Translations under genes and position numbers: made by a program
NCBI GenBank assembly: GCA_958510825.1
Contig: OY294049.1
Location: 1,054,001 to 1,118,000, forward strand
Length of the DNA: 64,000 nt
Source: Brachypterus glaber
Taxonomy: Eukaryota > Arthropoda > Insecta > Coleoptera > Kateretidae
Direction: 5' to 3'
The notes under the pieces: generated by a model
What the model was told of the DNA's origin: nothing
Seen by the model: only the letters and a program-made list of their open reading frames with translations
Database searches by the model: none
Shown here: positions 33,956-45,663 of the stretch, one piece after another
How positions within the stretch are numbered: the stretch's first letter is position 1
Layout: the number at the start of each line of letters is the position of its first letter

Positions 33956-34970
33956 TTTTAAAGTAGTTTATTTATATATTACGAGTGTTGTGATTATGAA
34001 TTTGATTTCGTTCTGTTAATACAATATTTTTATGATTAAATCTTTTTATTTTATGAATTATTTTGGATTGCTCAATGGACAATACATTTTTTAACTTGAT
34101 CAAACTATCCATGTATATAAAATTAGTTTCTGTTCTACACGGTATATTTAAAATAGCATCGGAAATTTTAACAGATGATTCTACGTCACGAAAGTGGCTA
34201 AAAAAATCGGTTTTTATTTAATAACTAAGGAACCCTTTGAGATATATCAACGAGGTTTTGCATGTGAATTAATCCTAATAAGACCCATCTTTGTATGTCA
34301 TTTTCACGTACTTATTTAAACCAAGGGTGTGCGAAACGGGGGGGGTCTTATCAGTTTTTTGTCTCAAACTTTTTTCTGTGTAATTTTTTACAATTTTATT
34401 TTTGCAAAAAAGGGTTCCTGAGTTATTAAATAAAAACCGATTTTTTTAGCCAATTTCAAAGGGGCGTAGCTCCCTTATGACGCATTTTTAGACATATGTT
34501 TATAGGAACTTTTTGTCATATTTTATCATGTAGAATTAATGTTAAAATTTCCTACGCTATTTCAAATACACCCTGTATATTCATAATTGAATAGAATTTT
34601 TATAACTTTATTTTGAAGGCATTGGGCTCTATCAAAAGATTCTGCACTACAAGTACCCCATACATATATCAAATACCTGAATATAGATAAAAAATAAGAA
34701 TTATATATATATTCCATATATGGAATATTTTGTTTTTGTGTTCAAATAGTTCCGACAACGAAAAATTGCTCCAGTCATCGGAATAATTTTGTTAAATATA
34801 TGATCAATATGATCTTTCCAGTTTAAGTTTTCATCAATCACTAAGCCCAAGTACTTACTGCTAGTGACCCTCTCAATCATGTGATCTCCTATTTTTAGAG
34901 ATATTGGTTCGAAGTGTTTGTTTTTCTGCATAAAAATTATATATTTGGACTTTGCACGGCTTGTTTATTA
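33956..34970 (-). mobile_element. LINE 3' fragment split by a MITE
   Basis: 34577-34970 encodes an RT thumb: MIERVTSSKYLGLVIDENLN, HIFNKIIPMTGAIFRCRNYL, YVWGTCS-like, CLQNKVIKILFNYEY. After the MITE (34138-34576) the same minus-strand frame goes on with ETNFIYMDSLIKLKNVLS and a C-terminal HNHNT. Jockey/CR1-like LINEs end this way. The copy is 5' truncated at about 34970, with a few stops. Confidence 0.8.
34138..34576. mobile_element. Palindromic MITE (439 bp) inside a LINE
   Basis: The outer ends ACACGGTATATTTAAAATAG and (inverse) ACAGGGTGTATTTGAAATAG pair over about 48 bp. An inner pair GGCTAAAAAAATCGGTTTTT (34196) and its inverse (34430-34450) extends the fold. The central loop (34270-34390) is shared with 50930-51070. 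It is non-coding. Confidence 0.78.
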
Positions 34971-35932
34971 TTACTTAACGCTTAATCGCGAAAGGATCGA
35001 ACGTTTTTGGGGGTTTCATCTACATCACATTTTTAAATTGGATCAAAAGTATTTTAATCGTTTTCTACACATTTTCTTACCCCGAACCCGATTTTATTTT
35101 TTTTAATTAGTCCTTGGTTTGGTTTATGGGCTTTTTTAAAGTTAGGTCGGACGGAAAAAGCCGAATTTCGTTTTTCTTGTAAAAAAAGATTATAATTTTT
35201 ACCAGTAGAGGGCGCTTTGTCAATTTTCTTCTAAAAATTGCACTTTTTTAAACTAAAAAAACTCGAATAAGCATGGCTACCTAGAAAAAGTGAATACGGT
35301 GCAGGATAGCCAAAAACTTTTCCTTTATGGGCTATTTAGATCTCGCTCGGAACGCGAGTTTGGACTTTTTGAAATATAAGACTTTTCATGCAAATATTCA
35401 ATGGGTATGTTATCTTTACCGAAGTTTTTCAATAAAAACTTAAGAAAATAAATAAGAGGTTATATAGAGGTCATAAAGAGAACATTTAAAGGTTATAAAG
35501 CTACCCTGTAGTTTAATTATGTTTTCTCATTTTACTTTACTTAAACCAACTTAAAAACTTTATTTTACCTTAAATACATAAAAAATGTTTAATTTAAAAA
35601 AAACCCACGTTGTCATTTTTTTGTAAAAATATAAGCAACAAGATTTTTTTCAATCTTTAGCGTATTTTTTTAATTATTTTTTTTAAAGTTCGTTACTTGT
35701 AAATACTTAAAAAATTATAATAAAATAAATTTTATTAAATCAAGTAGCCTTGCAATTGACATTTATTTTCACAACAAATGTCAAAATATTGTGTTTTGCG
35801 ATTGCCTTTTAGAAAGTTACGTTAAAAAAGTTAAGTTTAACTCGGTTTTCTAGTAATTAAGTATTGGTTTATTTTATAGTGTATTTATCGGTGTTTTTAA
35901 TTTAAAACGATACATTTTTACAAAACTTTACA
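34971..35932. other. AT-rich non-coding stretch upstream of the Cys/His gene fragment
   Basis: No gene is supported. GTAGAGGGCGC (35205) and GATCTCGCTCGGAACGCGAG (35340) are GC-richer islets. A promoter cannot be defined by eye. Confidence 0.4.
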
Positions 35933-36720
35933 ATGAACGAGTATATAGAATGCCAGATACACGATGAAACATGTGGACCATATAAACCAAGAAACATACA
36001 GGGAGTATTTCTTTTAAATTCTCTTACTGAAGTTGTCAGTAATATTATAAAATCTAAAGATACCTTACTCGAAAAGGAACTTATTTGTAATCGTTCCGTT
36101 AATATTCTAGATGAAAATAAATATGTGTGTGAGTATCACAGGTTTACCCTTGGAAAAAATTATCGTTCATTTAAAGAGTGCCAATACCCGACCCATCCCG
36201 TATACTCTGTATGTAAACCCAGATCAATCAGTTTTGATAAATATATGGAATTAAAAAATATCGTTCCAAACTTATATTTTCCCATATCCAGTAAAGTATG
36301 TAAACTTTGCTTAAATAATAATAATAATTTACCAGAAACAGAAAAGAAATATGATGAAGAATGGCGACCTCCACTTTGTTCTATAGAAGTTAAGATTGAA
36401 AAACTCCACCAGCTTTGTAATATTTTGGGTATACACCGTAAATTTCAAATAGGTACTGATCTTGAAAGTTTATCAGAAAAGGCCATTTGGTATTTTAGAA
36501 AATATTTATCACAGATAAATAATGCTTTTAGTAACCTTTTTTTCGAGACTGTTGCTCCCGGTCAATCAGACTTGTTAAAATCTAAATATAATATTGGACA
36601 AAAGTAGTACTGATGAGTCACTTGATTTAGAGTTAACTCATTTGGTAAAAAGTTATTAGAATTGTACAAGCGAAGAATCTAAAATTGCAGTTCTAAGAAT
36701 GGTATTAACGTACAAAAAAG
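35933..36720 (+). pseudogene. Uncharacterised Cys/His-rich protein fragment (GPYKPR type)
   Basis: A plus-strand ORF of 224 codons (35933-36607) starts ATG in an A-rich context. It contains CQIHDETCGPYKPRNIQGVF, then CEYHRFTLGKNYRSFKEC, YPTHPVYSVC, then a SSKVCKLCL pair near residue 125, and a helical C-terminal part ending NLFFETVAPGQSDLLKSK. The Cys/His spacing suggests zinc binding. After 36607 a related frame continues with stops (DEDSLDLEL-like, CTSEESKIAVLRM), so the gene is truncated. From memory it resembles an unnamed family found in several insects and cnidarians, probably mobile-element-borne. No function is assigned. It ends where a large inverted repeat begins. Confidence 0.55.
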
Positions 36721-36892
36721 ATGAAGCTGAAAGTGGCAGACACTTCTAGCAGACGATTTTTTAAAATGTCAAAATATTGTCAAATTTTTTGTAGTATATG
36801 GGTAATTCCAAGCAAAAATATTTTTATTTATTATGTGTAATAAATGTATTTATAAGCTACAATATTATAATTTATTTACAAAAGTCCAAACC
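36721..36892 (+). repeat. Inverted-repeat arm, outer piece (left)
   Basis: GCAGACGATTTTTTAAAATG and TATGGGTAATTCC match inversely 42610-42715. The satellite array begins directly after, so the left arm is split; it resumes at 39846. Confidence 0.75.
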
Positions 36893-39826
36893 AAACACCC
36901 CCTCCACATTCAACTGCAGGCTATTCTTCTTTAAGCATAGAAAAACCGGTGTTTTCTGTAATTAGCAACTTTTTGCCAATTTTCTACCAGATTCCATTTC
37001 TGTCAATCATGCGCTTATTTTCCCGAAGATTCCTTACCAATCAGACTACCAAATGGCAGAAACACATTTTCCACATTCGACTGCAGGCTATCCTTCAGCG
37101 AGCAAAGAAAAACGCGTGTATACTGTATTTGGCTATTTTGTTACGTTTTCCACCACACATCCTAGTTGCAAAATGTCTGCTGGTACCCACGAAGATTACT
37201 TACCAATACGACCACCTTATGGTAAAATCAAATCTATTACATTCGACTGCAGGCTATCCTTCCGCGCGCTAAGAAACCTCATGTATACTGGCTAGTTTTT
37301 GGCCGTTTTTCACCAGAAAACTCTCCTGCAAATCGTAAGCTTGTACACCAAAAGAATCTTTATCAATAGTACCACCATATGGTACAATCATATCCTCCAC
37401 TTTCGACTGCAGGCTATTCCTCCACAAACAAAGAAAATACGCGTTTTCGTCACGTAGCAAGTTTTTGTCTGTTTTCCACCAGAAATCCTTCTTGCAAATT
37501 GTCTGCTGATACCAACAAAGATTTCTTACCAACACGACCACCATATGATACATCAAATATTTTACTTTCGACTGCAGGCTATCCCTCCGCGCGCAAAGAA
37601 AACTTATGTATACTGCACTTGGCTAGTTTTTGCCCGTTTCCCACCAGATAACTCTCCTGCAAATGATAAGCTTGTACACCAAAATAATCCTTATCAATAT
37701 TACTACTATATGGTACAATCACATCCTCCAATTTCGACTGCTGGCTATTCCTCCTCAAACAAAGAAAAATATGTGTTTTTGCACATAGCAAGTTTTTGCC
37801 TGTTTTCCACCAGAAATCCTTCTTGCAAATTGTCTGCTGATACCAACAAAGATTTCTTACCAACACGACCACCATATGATACAATCAAATATTTCGCTTT
37901 CGACTGCAGGCTACCCCTCCGCGCGCAAAGAAAACTCATGTATACTGCACTTGGCTAGTTTTTGGCCGTTTTCCACCAGATAACTCTCCTGCAAATCGTA
38001 AGCTTGTACACCAAAAGAATCCTTATCAATAGCACTACCATATGGTACAATCACATCCTCCACTTTCGACTGCAGGCTATTCCTCCTCAAAGAAAGAAAA
38101 TACGCGTCTTCTGCACGTAGCAAGTTTTTGCCTGTTTTCCACCAGAAATCCTTGTTGCAAATTGTCTGCTGATACCAACAAAGATTTCTAACCAACACGA
38201 CCACCATATGGCACAATCAAATATTTTACTTTCGACTGCAGGCTATCCCTCCGTGCGCAAAGAAAACTCATGTATACTGCACTTGGCTAGTTTTTGCCCG
38301 TTTTCCACCAGATAACTGTCCTGCAAATCATAAGCTTATACACCAAAAGAATCCTTATTAATAGCACTACCATACGGTACAATCACATCCTCCACTTTCG
38401 ACTGCAGGCTATTTCTCCTCAAAGAAAGAAAATACGCAGGAGAGTTATCTGGTGGAAAATGGCCAAAAACTAGCCAAGTGCAGTATACAGGAGTTTTCTT
38501 TGCGCGCGGAGGGATAGCCTGCAGTCGAAAGTGAAATATTTGATTGTACCATATGGTGGTCGTGTTGGTAAGAAATCCTCGTGGGTATCAGCAGACAATT
38601 TGCAACAAGGATGTCTGGCGGAAAACAGGCAAAAACTTGCCATGTGCAGAAAACACATGTTTTTCTTTGTTTGAGGAGGAATAGCCTGCAGTCGAAAGTG
38701 GAGGATATCATTGTACCATATGGTAGTACTATTGATAAGGATTCTTTTGGTGCACAAGCTTACGACTTGCAGGAGAGTTATCTGGTGGGAAACGGGCAAA
38801 AACTAGCCAAGTGCAGTATACATGAGTTTTCTTTGAGCGCGGAGGGATAGCCTGCAGTCGAAAGTAAAATATTTGATTATACCATATGGTGGTCTTGTTG
38901 GTAAGAAATCTTTGTTGGTATCAGCAGACAATTTGCAAGAAGGATTTCTGGTGGAAAACAGGCAAAAACTTGCTACGTGCAGAAAACGCGTATTTTCTTT
39001 GTTTGAGGAGGAATAGCCTGCAGTCGAAAGTGGAGGATGTGATTGTACCATATGGTAGTAATATTGATAAGGATTCTTTTGGTGAACAAGCTTACGATTT
39101 GCAGGAGATTTATCTGGTGGAAAACGGCCAAAAACTAGCCAAGTGCAGTACACGTGAGTTTTCTTTGCGCGCGGAGGGATAGCCTGCAGTCGAAAGTAAA
39201 ATATTTGATTGTACCATATGGTGGTCGTGTTGGTTAGAAATCTTTGTTGGTATCAGCAGACAATTTGCAAGAAGGATTTCTGGTGGAAAACAGGCATAAA
39301 CTTGCTACGTGCAGAAGACGCGTATTTTCTTTCTTTGAGGAGGGATAGCCTGCAGTCGAAAGTGAAATATTTGATTGTACCATAAGGTGGGCCTATTGGT
39401 AAGTAATCTTCGTAGCTATCAGCAGAAAATTTGCAAGAAGGATGTCTGGTGGAAAACGTAACAAAATAGCCAAGTGCACTATACCCGCGTTTTTCTTTTC
39501 CCGTGGAAGGATAGCCTGCAGTTGAAAGTGGAGGATGTGATTGTACCATATGGTAGTACTATTGATAAAGATTCTTTTTGTGTATAAGCTTATGATTTGC
39601 AGGACAGTTGTCTGGTGAAAAACAGGCAAAAACTAGCCAAGTGCAGTATACATGAGTTTTCTTTGCGCGCGGAGGGATAGCCTGCAGTCGAAAGTGAAAT
39701 ATTTTATTGTACCATATGATAGTCGTATTGGTAAGTAATCTTCGTGGGTATCGTCAGACAATTTGCAGGAAGGATTTCTGGTGGCAAATACGGAAAAACT
39801 TGCTATGTGCAGAAAACGCGTATTTA
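36893..39826. repeat. PstI satellite array, ~18 monomers of ~166 bp, strand switch at ~38437
   Basis: TTTCGACTGCAGGCTAT recurs at 36914, 37081, 37247, 37407, 37572, 37738 (mutated to CTGCTG), 37904, 38070, 38236 and 38402, and inversely at 38519, 38686, 38852, 39018, 39184, 39350, 39516 and 39682. Spacing is about 166 bp. Two monomer types alternate (one with CTTGGCTAGTTTTTG, one with GTAGCAAGTTTTTGCCTG), giving a ~332-bp dimer. Orientation flips at about 38437. Open frames through it are repeat artefacts. Confidence 0.96.
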
Positions 39827-39845
39827 CGTAGTAGGGCTAAAAATT

Positions 39846-40330
39846 AATATTTTTGTCCATTAAAGTGTACCCATATATTAACATAAGTGCAGTATTCACA
39901 GTAGTCCCCGAGAACCCTTGGGTTAGAAAAAATTCGAACCAAAAGTTAAGGTTGGATCCTTGTAGTAATCGGTTTGGAGATAATATATCCACCAACAGCC
40001 AAATCCAGAAAATTCGCTTTTGGCAGATAATGGTAACTCTTCTTTGAAGAGGTACATCTTTTACACCAATGATAATAGAAAACTGTTCAAGTGTATTTAG
40101 TTAGTATTTTTGACGCAGATTTTAAATATCTTTTCAAAATTAAGCTATCATTTTTGTTTACAGAGAAAAACGTTCTTAAAAAAATGTAAAATTGAAATTT
40201 AGGGCACTTTTAAGCATTTTTATTTATTACATTTTAGCAAATATAATACTTTCGACTAAACCTAAATAAATTTCATGTTTTTAACTAAATATATACGCTA
40301 CTAACAGTTAAAAATATTATTTTTTTCTGA
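39846..40330 (+). repeat. Inverted-repeat arm, inner piece (left)
   Basis: Matches 42150-42590 inversely: GGATATATTATCTCCAAACC, CCAAATCCAGAAAATTCGC, AAGAGGTACATCTTTTACACC and GACGCAGATT are shared. About 85-90% identity is judged by eye. It is non-coding. Confidence 0.85.
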
Positions 40331-41379
40331 ACTTAAGAACCTGAAAAAGTAACTGCTATTTTTACAGTATCATTGCTGAAATTACGGTCTGTTGGGTAGT
40401 GTCCTTTTTTAAAGCAGTGGTTCTCAATAAGTTAAGTTTTATTTATATAAAACTCTGACAACCCCATCTTTGTTTTAAGTAATGATTTAAAATATGTGTA
40501 GACAGCATAGACTATTGTCTAAAGTTTTTTTTATTTATTAATACATGTATTGAAATAAGATTAAATATTTTATTTTAATTTAAATTTATTTTTTTCCATT
40601 TTTTATTAAATATAATTTAACGTTAGTTATTATGTTTTATATTTTAACATCTTATAAAATAATAATACATTTTGTTTGGCACAGTAGTTTTTTGCAAATT
40701 AAAGCATAATAATTTTATTTAAAAAAAATCGTTTTATTGTCTGTATTTTTTTATTTTTTTAATATAATTATTACAAATCCAAGCAATATACCCAGACTTG
40801 TAAGTTATATTTTACATCAGGTAACTCTCTGAATAAGCAGGATAGAGAAGACTTTCTAGTCCTTCAGCTGATCAGAGAGGGTGAAATAAAACGGTGATCA
40901 CTAACTGATTTGTGATAATTTATTAGACTAGAAATTCATTTATATTCAATTTACATTCTAACTATTTCCTAAATCTACACGTTCTGACATTGGGGATATA
41001 TATTTATTTTCCCTAATGTTTCCTCGGCTTCCTCGTTTTGTATTATATTTTAAATTCAATTTAATTCGTTTATTCATCTTTAGAATGTATACAAATACAC
41101 ATAAATAAGTCAAAAGTCAGCAATGAAATTGGAAAATGGAGACAAAAAATTATAATATGGTTAAACACAACTGTATGTATTATATTTTACCGATTATTAA
41201 TAATAAATTACATTTTTCGTATTGTTGCTTAACATAGTGGGTTCGAACAGATTTTAATAGGCAGGCTCGCCAGATACTACTAAGAACGCTTCTCCTTAAA
41301 ATATTAAGGTATATTTAAACATCATACAATTCAATACAAATGGGGTTGTGAGGCAACATAGTACCTTTCAAGTCACTGC
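40331..41379. other. Non-coding spacer within the inverted repeat
   Basis: AT-rich, no gene. A short hairpin-prone patch lies at 40825-40880 (CTCTCTGAATAAGC, CTGATCAGAGAG). Confidence 0.5.
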
Positions 41380-41950
41380 GACCAATGAGATCTATTGTGA
41401 ATCCCCTTCATAATTTAATCTACATATAACTTTACGTTTCCCAAGAAGGACAAAAGTATTTTTGGGGCTACTTGGGATATATCTGCGGATTTTGGATATA
41501 CCTGTTCGATATAGTAGCTTTTTGCAAACAATGACTTTGCAAAAGCAGATAATGTGTTCGGCCTTTTCTGGTGCTTCTGAGCATATACAGCAGGTGTCAA
41601 TTTTTAAGCGTTATCTTAGAGGGCAATGACTGGTTTTTATTTCCGGAATGCTGAGTTCACTTTTCTTGTTTTTCAGGTTCATATTTTATAAATATTTTGG
41701 CCTGTCTTAAGTTTTGGTCTTTACAATATCGAACTATGATTTTGGTTTCCCATTTTTTGGTAGACTTTACCAGGTGGCTTTTGTTAAAGGTTTAGGGCCA
41801 GTAAATTGAGTGCATGCCCCTTCTCTAGCACGAGAGTCTGCTGCCTCATTGCCTTCAACACCCTCGTGTCCTAGCACCCTCATTTTGTTGAGAGTTTCGC
41901 ATCATTCCCAAACAAATACACATTTGGTATCATAGTGCCGTGGTTCCCTA
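41380..41950 (-). mobile_element. LINE fragment with RNase H end
   Basis: The minus strand near 41880-41800 encodes GHEGVEGNEAADS-AREGA and FTGPKP, the C-terminal RNase H signature carried by Loa/I/R1-related LINEs. Downstream, 41415-41600 has a Cys-poor C-terminal tail (PNTLSAFAKSLF). Frames change several times. It is an isolated 3' fragment, inactive, lying in the loop of the large inverted repeat. Confidence 0.65.
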
Positions 41951-42149
41951 GAACCGCCGCCGGATGGAGGAACTATATTCAATGTTCTAAACCGTTTTAT
42001 AACCACTGATTTACTTATTCCATAAAATGATTTAAAAAGTCAAACTTTGAAGGATTGCAATTTTCACACTACTCAACAAAATAAAATATAATCAAAATCA
42101 ATCGATTTTTCTAAAGGTTCCCAAATTTAAAATGGTTAATAAATTAAGT

Positions 42150-42715
42150 TCTAATTAGCATTTTTATTAAGTTAAAGAAACAGATTTTCTTCATTTATAC
42201 TTTAGAGTCATATATTTACTAAAATTAAATAAAAGTAAATGCTTAAAAGTACCCTAAATTTCAATTTTCCATTTTTTTATTTATGTTTTTCTCCGTAACA
42301 AAAATAGATAGCTTACTTTTGAAAAGATATTTGGAATCTGCGTCAAAAATACTAACTAAATACACTTGAACAGGTTTCTATTATCATTGGTGTAAAAGAT
42401 GTACCTCTTCAAAGAAGAGTTACCATTATCTACCAAAAGCGAATTTTCTGGATTTGGCTGTTGGTGGATATATTATCTCCAAACCGATTACTACAAGGAT
42501 CCAACCTTAACTTTTGGTTCGAATTTTTTGTTAACCCAAGCGAGCTCGGGGACAACTGTGTATTATCCCTTAATTTGTCCTTTAATTAATAAATTAAGCT
42601 TAAATAAAATAAAAATACAGAAATAAAATATTTTTATTAGGAATTACCCATATAATCACATTTTGACATTTTAAAAAATCGTCTGCTAGAATCGTCTGCC
42701 AATTTCAGTGTCATA
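42150..42715 (-). repeat. Inverted-repeat arm (right)
   Basis: Inverse copy of 36721-36892 plus 39846-40330, here without the satellite. The point matching the satellite insertion is about 42590-42615. This shows that the array entered, or expanded in, one arm only. Confidence 0.83.
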
Positions 42716-42902
42716 CGAAGTGCGACCCGGCCTAGTTAAACCAACCTCAGATTTGGATTCAGCGACTACAAAAACGTATGGAAATGTTTGTCTTGTCTGG
42801 GGAAGCAGACCTTTTTTGTTTTTGTGTGCCTGTGTTATTTATCTACTTGACAAATATTTTTGGCTTTTTCGCTTATGCCCTATTGTCTAAAAATATACGT
42901 AA
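42716..42902. other. Spacer, no supported gene
   Basis: A short ORF here (42708-42890) has no recognisable features. TCAGATTTGGATTCAGCGAC resembles GGATTC blocks of the MITE at 29754-30912. Confidence 0.35.
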
Positions 42903-43361
42903 TTGCCCAATCAACAAAGACTGTGTCACAATATTACCTTAAGCTTGTTAATAAAGTCCAAAAACTGTATTTTAGGTTCGCTTGAACAAAAACATATTTG
43001 CTGTGAACATTGTACGAAACTGTATAGTTTTGAAACTGATAAGGAAGAAGTTGAAGTAACTTCGTCGGTTTTTAGTCCAATTATACCAAAGCCTCCTCCG
43101 ATGCCAAACTTATTGGAAAATGATAGTGAATATCTAGAAATTACACAGAAGCCGAGTTCCACACCAACAAATAGGAGACTCACCTTGTCTGATATAAATT
43201 CTGTTAAGCTTAGACCAACAATACACTTTAGAAATAGTCCTAGAAGTCCCGATGCATCCGATTTGCTACAGGTTTTGAAAAGAAGATACACAGCCATTCA
43301 TTCTACTTCTTATTCTAGCCTTTTTTTGGATTCTGAGAGCGAATTTGATTTTACTATTTAA
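42903..43361 (+). CDS. Possible host-derived ORF, mitochondrial-fission-regulator-like C-terminus
   Basis: A 152-codon plus-strand ORF. Features are a Cys/His patch (HICCEHC), an acidic Ser/Pro linker with PKPPPMP, LTLSDINSVKLRPTIHF, SPRSPDASDLLQVLKRRYTA and an acidic end (SESEFDF). The segment LxDINSVKLRP...SPRSP followed by a basic helix recalls the C-terminal part of MTFR-type mitochondrial fission regulators, but only from memory. It is followed by a partial copy at 43500-43790. It may be a retrocopy or captured exon rather than a working gene: no promoter or upstream exons are recognised, although the frame is open to its stop. Confidence 0.35.
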   Translation: MPNQQRLCHNITLSLLIKSKNCILGSLEQKHICCEHCTKLYSFETDKEEVEVTSSVFSPIIPKPPPMPNLLENDSEYLEITQKPSSTPTNRRLTLSDINSVKLRPTIHFRNSPRSPDASDLLQVLKRRYTAIHSTSYSSLFLDSESEFDFTI

Positions 43362-43800
43362 TAAATTTATTATTCAAATAAATGTAGATGCTAAAATATT
43401 TGTTTTGAATTTAATACTTAATTATTTAAATTGCTTAAACTAAGCAATTTAAAGTAAATGTGAAACTTTTTTTATTGGGAAATGAGAAATAATTTATCAA
43501 TAGTGCTTATCTGAGAGCGAATTTGATTGTACTATTTAATAAGCTTTTTATTTAAAAAAACGTAAAAAAATATATTTTTTAACTTCATACTTATATTATT
43601 TAAATTGCTTAGATTAAGCAATACACAGTAAATGTAGAACTTGTTTTATTGGAAAATGATAGTGAATATCTAGAACTTATACCGCAATCAAGTTCCACGC
43701 CAACAAATAGAAAAGTTACATTGTCTGATATAAATTCTGTTAAACTAAGATCAACAATACACTTAACAAACTATCCCAAACAGGTGTGACGCAAGGATTT
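43362..43800 (+). repeat. Partial tandem copy of the 42903-43361 locus
   Basis: 43508-43545 repeats the gene end (GAGAGCGAATTTGATT-TACT). AATTGCTTAAACTAAGCAATT at 43430 recurs as AATTGCTTAGATTAAGCAAT at 43598. 43650-43765 repeats the coding part around GAAAATGATAGTGAATATCT and TCTGATATAAATTCTGTTAA. The copy has frame changes and is a pseudogene fragment. Confidence 0.75.
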
Positions 43801-44033
43801 TTTTTTTGGGGGGGGGAGCAAGTTAAAAATTTCCTAACCAAATATTAAGAATTTCTTATCTTACCCCTGACGAAAATTTTTGATGACTAAATATAAAGAT
43901 CCTCGCCCCTACGAACTTTCCAGCTGTACCGATCCAATTTCCCCAACTAATAAATTTAATAGACAAAAATAAAAAAAAGATGTTTTATGTTGTCTTGTAA
44001 ACTGGTTCCGATTTTCAAAGACATAGAGTTCTT

Positions 44034-44097
44034 CATAACATAGGGGCGTATCTTTTGTGTTTTTTAAATGGAAAATACGCTCCTATGTTATGAAGCC
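44034..44097. repeat. Hairpin with ~24-bp stem
   Basis: TTCATAACATAGGGGCGTAT pairs with ATACGCTCCTATGTTATGAA around a ~20-nt loop. Probably a small palindromic element remnant. Confidence 0.75.
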
Positions 44098-44185
44098 ATC
44101 GATATATATATCCACTAGTTAAAAAGTTAAGAGGGTGGATGTGTGACTTTTGGAAGGCACTGTATATAATATACAGGGGTAACAG

Positions 44186-45663
44186 CACGCAATGAAATAA
44201 GTCATACTGTGTGTCCTATAGGTGCACGGTTTAAAGATTTTATACGGGAAACTTACTCATTGAGCTTTTTGGGCTAAATTACTTGGAAGCCATATTCCTC
44301 AAAGATCACGTTCTTTATTTCCTAAAATTTCGGGGTATACTCTTAAATGTGTCTACATTTAACACCAATAATGGCTAGAAATCCTTTTTTATATAATTTT
44401 TTTATGACTTCAAATATTGCCAGTAGACCAAATTTTAAGCAATTTTTCGTAATAAACCAACATTTTAAAAATAAAATATTAATGAAAATAAATATTTATA
44501 ATAAATATTTAATAATATTGATTTTTTATAACGATTTTTAATAATGATTTTTTATAAAAATTTAAACGACCATACAGGGTGATCAATAACTGGCATGCCA
44601 TTTAAGAGGTGATTCTACATCCAAAAATATGAAAGAAAGTTTATATAAATGTTGGTCCGGAAATGAGCCCTAAGGCCTACGGCCTTCGAAGATGACATAT
44701 GAATGTGGAACAAAAAAGCATGAATAAAATTTTAATACCACAGAGTGATTCTTTATTTAAAACAGAGCAAAAAAGTATTCTTCACCAAAACACCTAAATT
44801 TAATATTAAAGGAGTAATAGCCTTTTAAAAAGTAACGTTTTTGGTGGCACCAAATATTACTTCCACTTAATTGCATTTTTTTGAAAACGGTTGCTCCTAT
44901 AGTATTACACTATCTAACATTTTTTATGTATTTTTACTCTAGGAATGCATATTTTTCACAAAAAATGCAAAAAAAGTACACATAAAAAAGTTTGAGGCAA
45001 AAATGTGTTAAGCCTAATACATTTTTCCGTCTAGGGATGCCTCTGGATGAATTCAAAAAAATAAATTGACATAAGCTTATTGCCCTTATTAATACTATTA
45101 TACACGCAAAGGCTCGTCGCTCCAGCTTAAAAGGTTTGGACTTTTTATTATAATTTTAAAAGGCCGTAGCTTCATTAGGGCTCATTTTATAGGAACTTTT
45201 TTTGATTTTTTTGGATGCAGAATCACCTCTTAAATGACATGCCAGTTATTGATCACCCTGTATAGTCGTTTAAATTTTTATAAAAAATCATTATTAAAAA
45301 TCGTTATTAAAAATCGTTATAAAAAATCAATATTATTAAATATTTATTATAAATATTTATTTTCATTAATATTTTATTTTTAAAATTTTGGTTTATTACG
45401 AAAAATTGCTTAAAATTTGGTCTACTGGCAATATTTGAAGTCATAAAAAAATTATATAAAAAAAGGAATTCTAGCCATTATTGGTGTTAAATGTAGACAC
45501 ATTTAAGAGTATACCCCGAAATTTTAGGAAATAAAGAACGTGATCTTTGAGGAATATGGCTTGCAAGTAATTTAGCCCAAAAAGCTCAATGAGTAAGTTT
45601 TCCGTATAAAATCTTTAAACCGTGCACCTATAGGACACACAGTATGACTTATTTCATTGCGTG
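44186..45663. mobile_element. Nested palindromic element
   Basis: Outer arms 44186-44572 and 45263-45663 are nearly identical inverted copies (CACGCAATGAAATAAGTCAT at the tip). An inner element at 44573-45262 has its own inverted ends (CAGGGTGATCAATAACTGGC). Its loop (44690-45180) carries GTAGCTTCATTAGG and GGAACTTTTT, related to the MITE at 34460-34520. No coding sequence. Confidence 0.88.

Noticed and set aside
37053..39629. Families of ~100-codon ORFs with similar peptides on both strands
   Set aside because: They follow the satellite period and switch strand with it; no codon-level conservation is implied.
36893..39826. CRISPR-like regular repeats
   Set aside because: Units are contiguous ~166-bp satellite monomers without unique spacers, in a eukaryotic genome.
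42926..43297. Minus-strand 123-codon ORF
   Set aside because: Antisense of the 42903-43361 ORF; no independent feature.
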